Positions 17,720 to 27,398 are shown, counted from the stretch's first letter. The stretch is 64,000 nucleotides of DNA from Devosia epidermidihirudinis (GCF_000971295.1 NZ_LANJ01000004.1:186001-250000); one strand, 5' to 3'. The notes: generated by a model not told the origin, from the letters alone. Program-made: numbers and translations.

Positions 17720-19420
17720 ATGAACAAGATCCTGGTCTGCCTTCTCGCCGCACTTGCGGGCGCGGGCACAGTATTGCCTGCGAACGCGCAGGAAATCGTC
17801 GCCCTGGCGGCCTCTCCGGTGGTCATCGCACCGCCCCAGACCCCACTGGCGCAGACCATCAAGTCAGGTCTTTCCGCCGCCTATTATGGCGCGGCCAAAG
17901 GCACGACCAGTTATGACGAAGCCCAGAAGCTCTACTTTTTTTACGGCTCGCGCCATTTCGAACCCATCTGGCTCGATCAGGCTGACAATGGCAGCGTCGT
18001 GTTCTCGGCTCCGGCCCAGAAGATCATCAAACTCTTTGAAAGTGCCGCGTCCGAAGGCCTGCGCCCGTCCGACTATCTGACACCAGACCTCAAGCTGACT
18101 GCCACCAATGCCGATCCGGCCGCGATGGCCGCGCTCGAAACCGCATTCTCGCGTGCAGCCATGCGCTACGCGACCCACATCTATACCGGCCGTATCGCGC
18201 CGCTCTCGCTGAGCGAAAATCTCGACATCCAGCCCAAAAAGCTCGACGAGGCAGCCCTACTGATCCAGCTCGCCTCCAGCGCCGATCCCGTCGCTGTGCT
18301 GGCCGCGCTTGAGCCGACCCATCCGCAATTCCTGGCGCTCAAGGCCGCTCTGGCGACCTATGATGACAGCGCCAAAGAAGGCCCAGCCCAGGTCGCGGCA
18401 GGCAAGACGCTCAAGCCCGGCATGTCCGATGCGCGCATTCCCGCCCTGCGCGTTCGCCTCAATCTGCCAGCTGTTGCTGACACCATCTATGACGACGCCA
18501 TTGTTGCCGCCATCAAGACCTTCCAGACCTCGCTGGGTCTTGAGGCCGATGGCGTCATGGGGCCAGCGACTCTCACCGCCCTCAATGGCGGCGTCCCTAT
18601 CACCCGTGCCGACATCATCGCCAATATGGAGCGCTGGCGCTGGATGCCGCGCGATCTCGGTCAGTTCAATGTCTTCGTGAACATCCCAGAATATCGCCTC
18701 GCCATCAATCGCAACGGGGTCGAGGAATACACCACCCGTGTCGTGGTCGGCACGGTCAAAAACCAGACGCCGGTGTTCTCGGACAATATCCGCCACATCG
18801 TGGTGAACCCCTATTGGAACGTCCCAAGCTCCATCATCAAGGGCGAAATCGCGCCTGCCGTGATGCGCAATCCGGCCTATACCGACAACCAGAACATGGA
18901 CCTGCTGTATAACGGCAATCCTGTGAGCCCCTGGCAGGTCGACTGGAGCCAGGTCAGCGCTACCAATTTCCCATTCCGCGTGCGCCAGCGCCCCGGTCCG
19001 GGCAACGCTTTGGGGCAGATCAAGTTCCTGTTCCCCAACAAGCATGACGTCTATCTGCACGATACCCCTTCCAAGGGCCTGTTCAGCCGCACCGCGCGCG
19101 CGCTCAGCCATGGTTGCGTGCGCGTGCAGAACCCGATGGAATTTGCCAATGCGCTTTTGGCCAATGAGCCAAATCTCAGCCGCGCCTCGCTCGAAGCCAT
19201 GTTTGGCCCATCCGAGCGCTGGGTGAACCCGCAGACGCAAATCCCGGTGCACCTGGCCTATTTCACGGTGACAGTTGCGCCCGATGGCTCGCTGCGCTCG
19301 TTCGGCGACATCTATGGCCACAACGCCCACGTTATCGAGGCTCTTGGTCTGGGCACGGCAATGACCGCCCCAGCCATCACCGCCGAGGCCGCACCAGCCG
19401 TCAACGAGCTGGCACCATAA
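17720..19420 (+). CDS. YcbB/LdtD-type L,D-transpeptidase with peptidoglycan-binding domain
   Basis: Periplasmic enzyme of 566 residues that would form 3-3 crosslinks in peptidoglycan. After a signal peptide (MNKILVCLLAALAGAG to PANAQ) comes the YcbB scaffold domain, then a PG_binding_1 repeat (AAIKTFQTSLGLEADGVMGPATLTAL), then the YkuD catalytic domain (MERWRWMPRD, FVNIPEYRL, and the active site HDTPSKGLFSRTARALSHGC with catalytic Cys466 followed by VRVQNP). The order and length match LdtD/YcbB. GGAG precedes the ATG by five bases; an upstream in-frame start at 17642 would destroy the signal peptide. Single gene with its own 240-bp upstream region. A second, smaller L,D-transpeptidase is encoded at 31267. 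Confidence 0.92.
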   Translation: MNKILVCLLAALAGAGTVLPANAQEIVALAASPVVIAPPQTPLAQTIKSGLSAAYYGAAKGTTSYDEAQKLYFFYGSRHFEPIWLDQADNGSVVFSAPAQKIIKLFESAASEGLRPSDYLTPDLKLTATNADPAAMAALETAFSRAAMRYATHIYTGRIAPLSLSENLDIQPKKLDEAALLIQLASSADPVAVLAALEPTHPQFLALKAALATYDDSAKEGPAQVAAGKTLKPGMSDARIPALRVRLNLPAVADTIYDDAIVAAIKTFQTSLGLEADGVMGPATLTALNGGVPITRADIIANMERWRWMPRDLGQFNVFVNIPEYRLAINRNGVEEYTTRVVVGTVKNQTPVFSDNIRHIVVNPYWNVPSSIIKGEIAPAVMRNPAYTDNQNMDLLYNGNPVSPWQVDWSQVSATNFPFRVRQRPGPGNALGQIKFLFPNKHDVYLHDTPSKGLFSRTARALSHGCVRVQNPMEFANALLANEPNLSRASLEAMFGPSERWVNPQTQIPVHLAYFTVTVAPDGSLRSFGDIYGHNAHVIEALGLGTAMTAPAITAEAAPAVNELAP

Positions 19421-19427
19421 CAGACAC

Positions 19428-20087
19428 TCAGCGGCGCAGGGCCATCCTGCGCTGCCGCGTCTCGTAGAGTGACTGCAACCCCAACACCACCAGCGCGATC
19501 AGCCCGTACAGCACGGCGATGAAGCTCAGGATTTCGATGGCCTTATAGGTCTCCGAAATCATTGTGGTGGAGGCCGCCGTCAGCTCATCAATCGCCACCA
19601 GGCTCGCCAGCGAACTGCCTTTGACCATCTGAATGGCATTGGAAAACAGCGCCGGTGACGCCGAGCTATAGGCTTGCGGCATCAACACCTTGAGGTGCAT
19701 TGGAACCGCCCGCATGCCTAGCGCCCGCGCCGCATCCAGCTGGCCCGGCGGAATGCTCTCATAACCCGAACGCAGGAATTCCATATTGTAGGCGGTCGAG
19801 GCGAAGGTCAGCCCGATCAACGCGGACGGCAGCGGATCAAGGTAAATCCCCAGCTTGGGCAGCCCATAATAGAGCGCAAACAGCAGCGCCAGCGCTGGCG
19901 CGGCGCGGGCAAAAAAGCTGTAGCCAATGATGATCCCGCGCAGCCGTCCCTTGGGTCGCTGCATGTAAATCGCCAGCGGCAGCGCCAACAGGTTCGACGC
20001 GACGATGACGATCACCGAGATCAGCACCGTCATGCCGAAGCCGCGCACCAATAGGCCCTGATAATAGGGATCGAGCAAAATGTTCAT
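19428..20087 (-). CDS. polar amino-acid ABC transporter permease
   Basis: Membrane subunit of 219 residues in the HisM/GlnP family with five or so transmembrane helices. Characteristic parts are YYQGLLVRGFGMTVLISVIVI, the helix SFFARAAPALALLFALYYGLP, and the EAA loop LDAARALGMRAVPMHLKVLMPQAYSSASPALFS. It is the last gene of a three-gene minus-strand operon (binding protein, permease, permease), with its ATG overlapping the preceding permease stop by four bases. It converges on the L,D-transpeptidase gene with only 7 bp between stops. No ATPase gene follows, which is unusual for this family. Confidence 0.86.
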   Translation of the reverse strand: MNILLDPYYQGLLVRGFGMTVLISVIVIVASNLLALPLAIYMQRPKGRLRGIIIGYSFFARAAPALALLFALYYGLPKLGIYLDPLPSALIGLTFASTAYNMEFLRSGYESIPPGQLDAARALGMRAVPMHLKVLMPQAYSSASPALFSNAIQMVKGSSLASLVAIDELTAASTTMISETYKAIEILSFIAVLYGLIALVVLGLQSLYETRQRRMALRR

Positions 20088-20734
20088 CGCGCGATGCTCC
20101 CCCGGCGTTCATTGAACACCAGCAGCGGCATGACGATGATGACGTAGAGCCCCACCGCCAGGGACAGGAACAGAAACGGCGCATTGCTCGCGGCAATCGC
20201 CTGCTTGGTCACATACATGACCTCGCTCACCGACACGGCCGAGGCGATGGAAATGCGCTTGATGGTGCCAATGGCATAGGTGATCCAGCCCTTGCGCGCG
20301 ATAGGCACCATTTGCGGCAGGATCACCCGCAGATAGATCACCCAGCTGCGCATGCCCAACGCCTGTCCGGCTTCAAACTGCCCGGCGGGAATGGCGCTCA
20401 GCGCGCCCTTGAACACCTGATAGTCATAGGCAATGCCCACCAGCCCGAAGGCGAGGATGGTCGAGCCGATCGGCCCAAATTGCAGCCCCAGTTGCGGGCC
20501 GCCATAAAAGAAGAAAAACAGGATCACCAGTTCGGGGATCGAGCGGAAGAACCCGCTGAACACTTCGATGGCGCGATGGCCAAACTTGCCGGCGTGCTGA
20601 TTGCGGATCGCCAGCAGCACACCGAACACGGCGGAAATCGTGAAGATCACCGCCGCCAGGATGAGAGCGAGGCCAGCCGCCCATAGCAGCCGCGGCATCC
20701 ATGCCAGGGCAAGTTCGAGCGGCTGGGAGGTCAT
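20084..20734 (-). CDS. polar amino-acid ABC transporter permease
   Basis: Partner membrane subunit of 216 residues. The sequence LWAAGLALILAAVIFTISAV, GFFRSIPELVILFFFFYGGP (equivalent to the RgTPxl motif of the family) and the EAA loop FEAGQALGMRSWVIYLRVILPQMVPIARKGW identify it. It begins 9 bp after the binding-protein gene stop and overlaps the next permease gene, so the three genes form one transcript. Ligand specificity cannot be told from the permeases; the family handles polar amino acids, opines and related compounds. Confidence 0.86.
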   Translation of the reverse strand: MTSQPLELALAWMPRLLWAAGLALILAAVIFTISAVFGVLLAIRNQHAGKFGHRAIEVFSGFFRSIPELVILFFFFYGGPQLGLQFGPIGSTILAFGLVGIAYDYQVFKGALSAIPAGQFEAGQALGMRSWVIYLRVILPQMVPIARKGWITYAIGTIKRISIASAVSVSEVMYVTKQAIAASNAPFLFLSLAVGLYVIIVMPLLVFNERRGSIAR

Positions 20735-20743
20735 GCTTCGTCC

Positions 20744-21553
20744 TTATTCGGCCTTAGACCAGTCGATCGATGCACCAAACCACTTTTCGGCCAGACCCGT
20801 GAGGGTGCCATCTTCACGCCATGTGGCAAACTGGGCGTCGATCGCATCGGCGAGCGGCTTGTTCTTGGCGTTGACTGCCACGCTCTGGGTGATCGTTGCA
20901 AGCAGATCGTCGATCACAACGACGTCGCTCAGCTTGCCCGACTTGACCAGATAGTTGGGGCCCAGAAAGTCGTGCGCAGCAAAATCGATGCGACGGTTTT
21001 CGAGGTCAAGGAACAGCTCGGTCGAACCGGGATATTCGCGCGTTTCGGTGACGCAGTCAGCGGGCAGCTTTTCAATCGCCACCTTCTGGAAGGTGCCGCC
21101 GCGCACGGCGCCCATCACCTTGCCGCATACACTGTCCCAGCCGGTGATATCGGTGCTGTCGGCGCGACGGGTGATCGCAACGCCATTGACGATATAGGGC
21201 GAGAGCAGCAGGAAGTCGGTTGAAGCCAGACGCTCTGGCGTGCGGGTTACGCCCGACGCGATCAGGTCGAACCGGCCGGCGGTCAGCCCGGGCAGCAAGC
21301 CAGCAAAATCGAGTTGCTCGAACTTGACGGTCAGGCCGAGCGCTTCGCCCAGCTTGTTGACCACGTCGATGTCAAAACCTTCCAGCTCGCCACTTGGGCT
21401 GGTCATGCTGAACGGAGGAGCCGAACCCGACGTGCCGACGCTCAGCGTGTCGGCCGAAACCAGGCTCGCCTTATAGTCCTGCGCCATGGCGGGCAGCGTG
21501 CCGAGCACGGTCACGGCCAGCATGGCGGAAATTGCAAATTTAGCTATGTTCAT
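20744..21553 (-). CDS. polar amino-acid ABC transporter substrate-binding protein
   Basis: Periplasmic binding protein (SBP family 3) of 269 residues. The ATG at 21553 has GGAG six bases upstream and starts a signal peptide (MNIAKFAISAMLAVTVLG to PAMAQ). The mature fold reads DTLSVGTSGSAPPFSMTSPSGELEGFDIDVVNKLGEALGL, FEQLDFAGLLPGLTAGRFDLIASGVTRTPERL and a C-terminal hinge DAIDAQFATWREDGTLTGLAEKWFG, all standard (each quoted in part). First gene of the operon with two permeases and no ATPase. A palindrome lies upstream between it and the divergent gene at 21706, suggesting joint regulation. Confidence 0.87.
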   Translation of the reverse strand: MNIAKFAISAMLAVTVLGTLPAMAQDYKASLVSADTLSVGTSGSAPPFSMTSPSGELEGFDIDVVNKLGEALGLTVKFEQLDFAGLLPGLTAGRFDLIASGVTRTPERLASTDFLLLSPYIVNGVAITRRADSTDITGWDSVCGKVMGAVRGGTFQKVAIEKLPADCVTETREYPGSTELFLDLENRRIDFAAHDFLGPNYLVKSGKLSDVVVIDDLLATITQSVAVNAKNKPLADAIDAQFATWREDGTLTGLAEKWFGASIDWSKAE

Positions 21554-21658
21554 CGAAGGCTCCACAGGACGATTGTGCAAGTGGGGGGCACCTACGCAAG
21601 TCGCCACAAAGATAAAACTCGCGCATTTCGCGCAAAAATTAGCATCATTTTGCACAGA

Positions 21659-21682
21659 GCTTATGTCTTCAAGAACATAAGC
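21659..21682. promoter_or_regulatory. palindromic operator candidate between divergent binding-protein genes
   Basis: Inverted repeat GCTTATGT / ACATAAGC with an eight-base centre, 24 bp before the start at 21706 and 106 bp before the divergent start at 21553. Its size suits a dimeric repressor or activator controlling both directions. No regulator gene for it is adjacent. Confidence 0.55.
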
Positions 21683-21705
21683 CCGTACTTAGCTCGGGAC
21701 GAAGA

Positions 21706-22620
21706 ATGAAGTTGCGTTTTAAGCTGAACTATCTCTATCAGGGCCAAAATGCACCCTTCCTATATGCCTCTGATATCGGCTTGTATTCAGAAAAAAACAT
21801 CGAAATCGAGTTTATTGAAGGCTTCAGTTCTTCACTCGTGACCAAGGCTATTGTCGCCGACGAAGCCGACTGCGGCTACGGCGATTTGTCCTCGCTGCTG
21901 GCCCACACCATCACCACGGGCAAGGCTGATATCGCCGCCCTCATGCCCATCTATCAGCACAGCCCCTGCGCGCTCGGCTATGTGTGGAAGGGCAAGCCCC
22001 TGGCGCTCGCCGATATCGAAGGCCAAGTGCTCTGCGGCCCGCGCGGCGACACCTCGGCCCGGCTCCTCCCCCTGCTGCTGCAGAAAAATGGCCTCGAGCA
22101 CCTCAAATACGAGATGCGCTATGTGCAGCCGGAGGAACGCGACGCGATGATCGCCAGCGGTGAGGCCTTTGCCGCCACCTGTTTTGACGCCACGCTGAAA
22201 TTCGCCATGACCATGCGCGGCCATGACAGCTCCAATGTGCGCTTCCTCTACTTCGCCGACCACGGCCTCGACATCTATTCGAGCAGCCTTGTCTGCCGCG
22301 CCGACCTTTTGGCGGCCCACCCGACGCTCAAGGACGATTTCCGCGCCGCGACCGAACAGGCTTGGCGTGACTGCTATGAAAATCCCGAACTCGGCGTCGC
22401 CGCCGTGATGAAGCGCGCTCCACAGATGGACCCGGCCCTCGTCCGCGAGCAACTCGATTGGGTGCTTCAGCACCAGATATTTCCTAACGGGCCGACGCCC
22501 ATGACCTATGACCGCACCGGTCCGCGCATGCAGGCAACGCTTGAATGCGCCGCCCCGGCGGAAACGGGCCTCGGACAATTCACAGCCGACCAGCTCATCG
22601 CCGCCGTTTGCCCACCCTGA
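21706..22620 (+). CDS. NMT1/ThiY-like substrate-binding-fold protein without signal peptide
   Basis: Encodes 304 residues of the NMT1/THI5-like periplasmic-binding fold: LNYLYQGQNAPFLYASDIGLY, SEKNIEIEFIEGFSSSLVTKAIVADEADCGYGDLSSLLAH, and QHSPCALGYVWKGKPLALADIEG (each a known segment type of ThiY/SsuA proteins). The protein starts MKLRFKLNYLYQ, directly with the first beta strand, and no signal peptide or upstream in-frame extension is evident. It could therefore be cytoplasmic, a ligand sensor or an enzyme, or be exported by another route. The THI5 CCCFC cysteine motif is absent, so pyrimidine synthesis is unlikely. It is divergent from an amino-acid transporter operon and shares a palindrome with it. 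Confidence 0.75.
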   Translation: MKLRFKLNYLYQGQNAPFLYASDIGLYSEKNIEIEFIEGFSSSLVTKAIVADEADCGYGDLSSLLAHTITTGKADIAALMPIYQHSPCALGYVWKGKPLALADIEGQVLCGPRGDTSARLLPLLLQKNGLEHLKYEMRYVQPEERDAMIASGEAFAATCFDATLKFAMTMRGHDSSNVRFLYFADHGLDIYSSSLVCRADLLAAHPTLKDDFRAATEQAWRDCYENPELGVAAVMKRAPQMDPALVREQLDWVLQHQIFPNGPTPMTYDRTGPRMQATLECAAPAETGLGQFTADQLIAAVCPP

Positions 22621-22795
22621 CAAAACCCCTGCAAGAACAACTACGTATCGCCAGAACCCCAGCAATTGCGGGCCTCACCGGAGGCCTGCAATGGGACATC
22701 CTTAACCTTCGCTTTACAATTTCGCCTTGGTTGCGCCCCGTTTTGTCCGTAATAATTGGCCCTTGAGGGCACCGGTAATCTCCGGTTGGCATCTC

Positions 22796-22832
22796 GTTAG
22801 CGTTAATAAATTCGATTGGTTTTTACGCTAAC
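22796..22832. promoter_or_regulatory. inverted repeat upstream of the DUF882 gene
   Basis: Arms GTTAGCGT (22796-22803) and ACGCTAAC (22825-22832) separated by 21 AT-rich bases, 38 bp before the GTG at 22871. It may be an operator or a 5' UTR hairpin. The remainder of 22621-22870 shows no gene. Confidence 0.4.
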
Positions 22833-22870
22833 GTCCGACGACAACTGGCAATAACCGGGCAGAGTTTCGC

Positions 22871-24574
22871 GTGACGGGGACTTCCTACTTGATACGGCAC
22901 CATATCGTGCGGCTGCTTGTCGCCGCCCTTGTGAGCTTTACCATCATTCTGCCGCAGGCCGTGATCCCGGCCAGCGCAGCCTCCGAACGTGCGCTCTACA
23001 TTCACTATGTCCATACCAAAGAGACGGCTCGCATCGTCTTCAAGCGCAACGGACAATATGTGAAGGCGGGCCTCGAAGAGCTCAATTATTTCCTGCGTGA
23101 CTGGCGCCGCAACGAGCCAACGCAGATGGACCCACGCCTGTTCGATCTGGTCTGGGAAGTCTATCAGGAAGTTGGCGGCACCCAGCCCGTCACCGTCGTG
23201 TCGGCTTATCGTTCGCCCAAGACCAATGCCATGCTGCGCGAAACTTCGTCCGGTGTTGCCGAGAACTCGCAGCACATGAAGGGTCACGCCATGGATTTCT
23301 ATATCCCCGGCGTTTCGCTCTCCAAACTGCGTGCAGTGGCCATGCGCAAGCAGGTTGGTGGCGTCGGCTATTACCCCACTTCGGGCAGCCCTTTCGTGCA
23401 CCTTGATACCGGCTCCGTCCGCGCCTGGCCCCGCATGACCCGCGCGCAGCTTCAGGATCTGTTCCCTGATGGCCGCACCATGCACCTGCCCACTGATGGC
23501 AAGCCGCTGTCGCAGGAAGGCTACAAGCTGGCAACGGCCGAATGGCAGCGCTGCCGCTCTGTACCATGCAACACCGGCAGCTCGGGTACGCAGGTCGCCA
23601 GCAATAGCGGCGGCGGCGGCCAGACCCTGATGGGCATGCTGTTTGGCAATAACAACAAGACTCCAGCCGCTGCGGCCGCCGTTGCGCCATCCCGCGCGCC
23701 CCAACCTGCTCCGGCTGCCCAGCCGCAGGTTCAAGTTGCCGCGATCGCACCACAGCAGGCCGTGTCCCAGATGGCACCAATGCCAATGCAGCGTTCCAAT
23801 GCAGCCAGCGCGGCACCGGCGCAGGTCGCCTCCGTGCCCGCTCAGGCCGTCGTCATTCCGTTCTCCACCGTCGGCAGCGCGCCGCTTGACGAGAGCGAAC
23901 TGACCACCGCCGTCTCGGCCCCCATGCCCATGCAGAAGTCGCGCGCCCTTCAGGTCGCCACAGCGTCGGCTATCCCGTCAGGGGACGCCGTCACCGCCAT
24001 CGCTGCCCTGACCGCGCCTATTCCACAGCCCCGCCTGATCATGTCCGAGGCACCGCAGGACGATCTGGTCACGGCCTATCTGCCGACCGGCCAACGCTCC
24101 GACGCCCAGAACACGCTCGAAAACCTTATCGACACCAGCACCACGGCATCGGCTCCGGCTCCTGCAACTCGCCTGCCCGGCCTCACCGCCGCACCAGCGC
24201 TGCGCACGGCGTCCCTGGGTGGCGAAGATGCATTGGCAGGTCTCTTCCGTGGCACCTTCAGCGCCACCGAGCAGGGCAATAGCCCGCTGACCTCGGCGGC
24301 CCTTGCTGAACACCTGGCCCGCCGCCCGGTTGTTGGTGGCATGCGCAATCCTGAGCTGATCGCGCCCGACCTCGAGCACATCGCCGAGATCTTCACCATG
24401 CCCGACGCCATGACTTCGGAGCGTTATGCGATGATCTGGGATCACGACGAAGCGGACTTTGACCCAACCACTGAAATGGGTCGCTATGTGGCTGTCATGG
24501 GTGTGGGCGACGTTCCGGCAGCGCTTTCGACCACCAGCTTCTCCACCGCCACCCCGGTCGTCAGCGTCAACTAA
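22871..24574 (+). CDS. DUF882 / M15-type peptidoglycan protein with long low-complexity tail
   Basis: Exported protein of 567 residues. A long signal peptide (VRLLVAALVSFTIILPQAVI to ASA) leads into a DUF882 domain (about 45-215), which belongs to the peptidase M15 clan of murein D,D- or L,D-peptidases. Zinc-ligand motifs are present: SAYRSPKTNAMLRE, then SQHMKGHAMDFYIPG (H...HxxxD type), and FVHLDTGSVRAWPR. The remaining 350 residues are rich in Ala, Pro, Gln and Ser with repeated PMPMQ-type stretches, and look disordered. The GTG start has only a weak ribosome site. The gene is probably monocistronic, ended by a hairpin at 24609. Related DUF882 proteins are widespread in alphaproteobacteria. 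Confidence 0.85.
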   Translation: MTGTSYLIRHHIVRLLVAALVSFTIILPQAVIPASAASERALYIHYVHTKETARIVFKRNGQYVKAGLEELNYFLRDWRRNEPTQMDPRLFDLVWEVYQEVGGTQPVTVVSAYRSPKTNAMLRETSSGVAENSQHMKGHAMDFYIPGVSLSKLRAVAMRKQVGGVGYYPTSGSPFVHLDTGSVRAWPRMTRAQLQDLFPDGRTMHLPTDGKPLSQEGYKLATAEWQRCRSVPCNTGSSGTQVASNSGGGGQTLMGMLFGNNNKTPAAAAAVAPSRAPQPAPAAQPQVQVAAIAPQQAVSQMAPMPMQRSNAASAAPAQVASVPAQAVVIPFSTVGSAPLDESELTTAVSAPMPMQKSRALQVATASAIPSGDAVTAIAALTAPIPQPRLIMSEAPQDDLVTAYLPTGQRSDAQNTLENLIDTSTTASAPAPATRLPGLTAAPALRTASLGGEDALAGLFRGTFSATEQGNSPLTSAALAEHLARRPVVGGMRNPELIAPDLEHIAEIFTMPDAMTSERYAMIWDHDEADFDPTTEMGRYVAVMGVGDVPAALSTTSFSTATPVVSVN

Positions 24575-24608
24575 CCTCCGGCGACGCAACCGCAACAGGC
24601 CCAAAAGA

Positions 24609-24640
24609 GTTCTCCAGGCAGCTCTGATTGCCCGGAGAAC
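24609..24640 (+). terminator. hairpin after the DUF882 gene
   Basis: Stem GTTCTCC / GGAGAAC with an inner GGCA/TGCC stem (24609-24640), 34 bp after the stop codon. No long T-run follows. It lies well before the dxs start and probably limits read-through. Confidence 0.5.
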
Positions 24641-24788
24641 AGCTCCCCTGCCCCATTTCCGGCATCAAGCAGGTCTAGCGCTTTGCTGATGCGCATTGGC
24701 GCAGGCGGCTGGCTATTGTTGCAATAGCGGTCTCCCCGGCCTAAAGAATTTTAAGAACGCCGTCTTTTTTGGCAAAGGATTGCCAGTC

Positions 24789-26720
24789 TTGGCCGATAAG
24801 CCCGCCACACCGCTGCTCGACAAAGTCAACGCGCCCGCCGACCTGCGCGCCATGCCCCGCGAAAACCTGCGGCAGCTGTCCGACGAATTGCGCGCCGAAA
24901 TGATCGACGCTGTTTCGGTTACCGGCGGCCATCTGGGCGCCGGCCTTGGTGTGGTTGAGCTCACCGTCGCCATCCACGCCGTGTTCGACACGCCCAAAGA
25001 TCGCGTTATCTGGGATGTTGGCCATCAGGCCTATCCGCACAAGATCCTCACCGGCCGCCGCGACCGCATGCGCACGCTGCGCCAAAAGGATGGCCTGTCC
25101 GGCTTCACCCGCCGCGAAGAGAGCGAATACGACCCCTTCGGTGCAGGCCATTCCTCCACCTCGATTTCCGCCGGCCTCGGCATGGCCGTCGCCAGCGATC
25201 TCTTGGGCAAGCCGCGCAATGTCGTTGCTGTGATCGGCGATGGCTCGATGTCCGCCGGCATGGCCTATGAGGCGATGAACAATGCGGGCGCCATGGATGC
25301 GCGCCTGATCGTTATTCTCAACGACAATGACATGTCGATTGCGCCGCCAACGGGCGCCCTCAGCGCCTATCTCGCGCGTCTGGTCTCCGGCCCCGTTTAT
25401 CGCGGCACCCGCGAAGCCGCCAAAAACCTCGTCAGCAAGCTACCGCCATTCCTGCACGAACCGGCCCGTCGCACCGAGGAATTTGCCCGCTCGTTCTTCA
25501 CCGGCGGCACGCTGTTTGAAGAGCTCGGCTTTTACTATGTCGGCCCCATCGACGGCCACAATCTCGATCACCTGCTGCCCATCCTCGATAATGTAAGGGA
25601 CGCGGCCACCGGCCCAATCCTCGTTCATGTCGTCACGCAAAAGGGCAAGGGCTATGCGCCCGCCGAAAACTCGGCCGACAAGTATCATGGCGTGTCCAAG
25701 TTCAACGTCATCACCGGCGCGCAGTCCAAGGCGCCCTCCAACGCGCCGTCCTACACCAATGTCTTTGCCGAAAGCCTGATCCAGGAAGCCAATGACGATC
25801 CCACCATCGTCGCTGTGACCGCCGCCATGCCCTCGGGCACCGGGCTCGACAAGTTCGCTGATATTCACCCGACCCGCATTTTCGACGTCGGCATTGCCGA
25901 ACAGCACGCGGTGACCTTCGCAGCAGGCCTTGCCAGCGAAGGCATGAAGCCGTTCTGCGCCATTTATTCAACCTTCCTGCAGCGCGCCTATGACCAGGTC
26001 GTGCATGACGTGGCCATCCAGCATCTGCCAGTGCGCTTCGCTATCGACCGCGCTGGTTATGTTGGTGCCGATGGCCCAACCCATGCCGGCAATTATGACG
26101 CCGCCTATCTCGGCGCCATTCCCGGCATCGTCCAGATGGCCGCCGCCGACGAGGCTGAGCTGCGCCACATGGTGGCCACTGCCGTCGCCTATGACAAAGG
26201 CCCCATCGCCTTCCGCTATCCACGCGGTGACGGCATGGGCGTCGATATGCCCGCGCGCGGCGTCGCCCTGCCCATCGGCAAGGGCCGCATCGTCCGTCAG
26301 GGCGCAACCATCGCCATTCTCAGCTACGGCACGCGTCTGGGCGAAGTCCTCGCCGCTGCCGACAAGCTCGCCGCTCTGGGCCTTAATCCGACCATTGCCG
26401 ATGCACGCTTCCTCAAGCCGCTCGACGAGGAGTTGATCGCCAAGATGGCAACGACGCACGACGTGTTGATCAGCACCGAGGAAGGCTCCATTGGCGGCTT
26501 CGGCAGCCATGTGGCAACCTTCCTTGCCTCCAATGGCCTGCTCGACGGCAAGCTCCGCTTCCGCCCGCTGATGATCCCGGATCGCTTCGTGGAGCACTCA
26601 AGCCAGGCCGACATGTACGCCGACGCCGGCCTCGACCGCGCCGGCATCGTGGCCACTGCCCTCACCACCCTCGGCTACGACCAAGCCGCCATGGCCGCCG
26701 CCCTCGCACAGATCAGCTAA
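24789..26720 (+). CDS. dxs: 1-deoxy-D-xylulose-5-phosphate synthase
   Basis: Thiamine-diphosphate enzyme that condenses pyruvate and glyceraldehyde 3-phosphate, the first step of the MEP isoprenoid pathway. The 643-residue product is the normal length. Recognisable parts are [37 protein letters not shown], the ThDP/Mg motif [18 protein letters not shown], the catalytic-glutamate region [18 protein letters not shown], and [15 protein letters not shown]. The TTG at 24789 is chosen because [13 protein letters not shown] aligns with the usual Dxs start and AAAGGA lies nine bases before it; an earlier TTG at 24696 would add a non-homologous stretch. The usual neighbours xseB and tlyA are not adjacent here. 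Confidence 0.95.
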   Translation: MADKPATPLLDKVNAPADLRAMPRENLRQLSDELRAEMIDAVSVTGGHLGAGLGVVELTVAIHAVFDTPKDRVIWDVGHQAYPHKILTGRRDRMRTLRQKDGLSGFTRREESEYDPFGAGHSSTSISAGLGMAVASDLLGKPRNVVAVIGDGSMSAGMAYEAMNNAGAMDARLIVILNDNDMSIAPPTGALSAYLARLVSGPVYRGTREAAKNLVSKLPPFLHEPARRTEEFARSFFTGGTLFEELGFYYVGPIDGHNLDHLLPILDNVRDAATGPILVHVVTQKGKGYAPAENSADKYHGVSKFNVITGAQSKAPSNAPSYTNVFAESLIQEANDDPTIVAVTAAMPSGTGLDKFADIHPTRIFDVGIAEQHAVTFAAGLASEGMKPFCAIYSTFLQRAYDQVVHDVAIQHLPVRFAIDRAGYVGADGPTHAGNYDAAYLGAIPGIVQMAAADEAELRHMVATAVAYDKGPIAFRYPRGDGMGVDMPARGVALPIGKGRIVRQGATIAILSYGTRLGEVLAAADKLAALGLNPTIADARFLKPLDEELIAKMATTHDVLISTEEGSIGGFGSHVATFLASNGLLDGKLRFRPLMIPDRFVEHSSQADMYADAGLDRAGIVATALTTLGYDQAAMAAALAQIS

Positions 26721-26735
26721 CGTCCTACTCTCCCA

Positions 26736-27398
26736 CTAGGACATCTGAACCGGATATCCGGCAGCGCGCCATTCTGGCAGACCCTCCTGGAGTCTGCGGA
26801 CGGTATAGCCGCGTTGTCGCAGGGCCCTTGCCGCATCGAGCGACAGCATGCAGTAGGGGCCTCGGCAATAGGCGACGATTTCGCGCTTGTCCGGGAATTC
26901 GCTGAGCCGCTGCTCGAGCTCCTCCAGCGTGACGTTGATGGCGCCCGGCAGGTGCCCGGCGGCAAACTCATCAGCAGGTCGCACATCCAGCAGGGTTACG
27001 GCGTCGCCTTGCATCCGCTCGAGCAGCTCAGCGGCGCCGATTGCCTCGAGGTCTCCCGGCCGGTCAAAATAAGTCTGCACCAAGTCGCCGACGCGCGCGA
27101 CATTGTGCTCGGCCAGTGCCCGAAGGCCCGACACAGCCTCGACGATGGGCCCGGGTGAGAGCTGATAGACAATCCGTTTGCCATCACGCCGCCCCACCAC
27201 CAGCCCAGCTTTTTTGAGCTGCTGAAGATGCTGGGACACATTGGCAAAAGACAGGCCCGTTCGCTCGGTCAACACCTCCACGGCCATGTCGGCCTGCGCC
27301 AGGAGCTCAATGATCTCAAGGCGGTGCGGATTGCCCAGAACGCGCGACAGAGACGCGAGCTCGGCGAACAACAGCAGCTTGGGGGTCAGGCTTGACAT
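26736..27398 (-). CDS. ArsR-family regulator fused to a rhodanese domain
   Basis: Protein of 220 residues with an N-terminal winged helix (about 10-95; ELASLSRVLGNPHRLEIIEL, LSFANVSQHLQQLKKAGLV) and a C-terminal rhodanese domain (about 120-215; VTLLDVRPADEFAAGHLPGA). The rhodanese active-site loop reads CRGPYC, with the catalytic cysteine present. Such fusions are known and are thought to sense persulfide or sulfur-oxyanion chemistry, but no ligand is proven by sequence. It is divergent from an MFS transporter gene with a 59-bp gap holding a palindrome (27412-27433), the usual layout for a repressor and its target. It converges closely with dxs (15 bp between stops). Confidence 0.88.
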   Translation of the reverse strand: MSSLTPKLLLFAELASLSRVLGNPHRLEIIELLAQADMAVEVLTERTGLSFANVSQHLQQLKKAGLVVGRRDGKRIVYQLSPGPIVEAVSGLRALAEHNVARVGDLVQTYFDRPGDLEAIGAAELLERMQGDAVTLLDVRPADEFAAGHLPGAINVTLEELEQRLSEFPDKREIVAYCRGPYCMLSLDAARALRQRGYTVRRLQEGLPEWRAAGYPVQMS

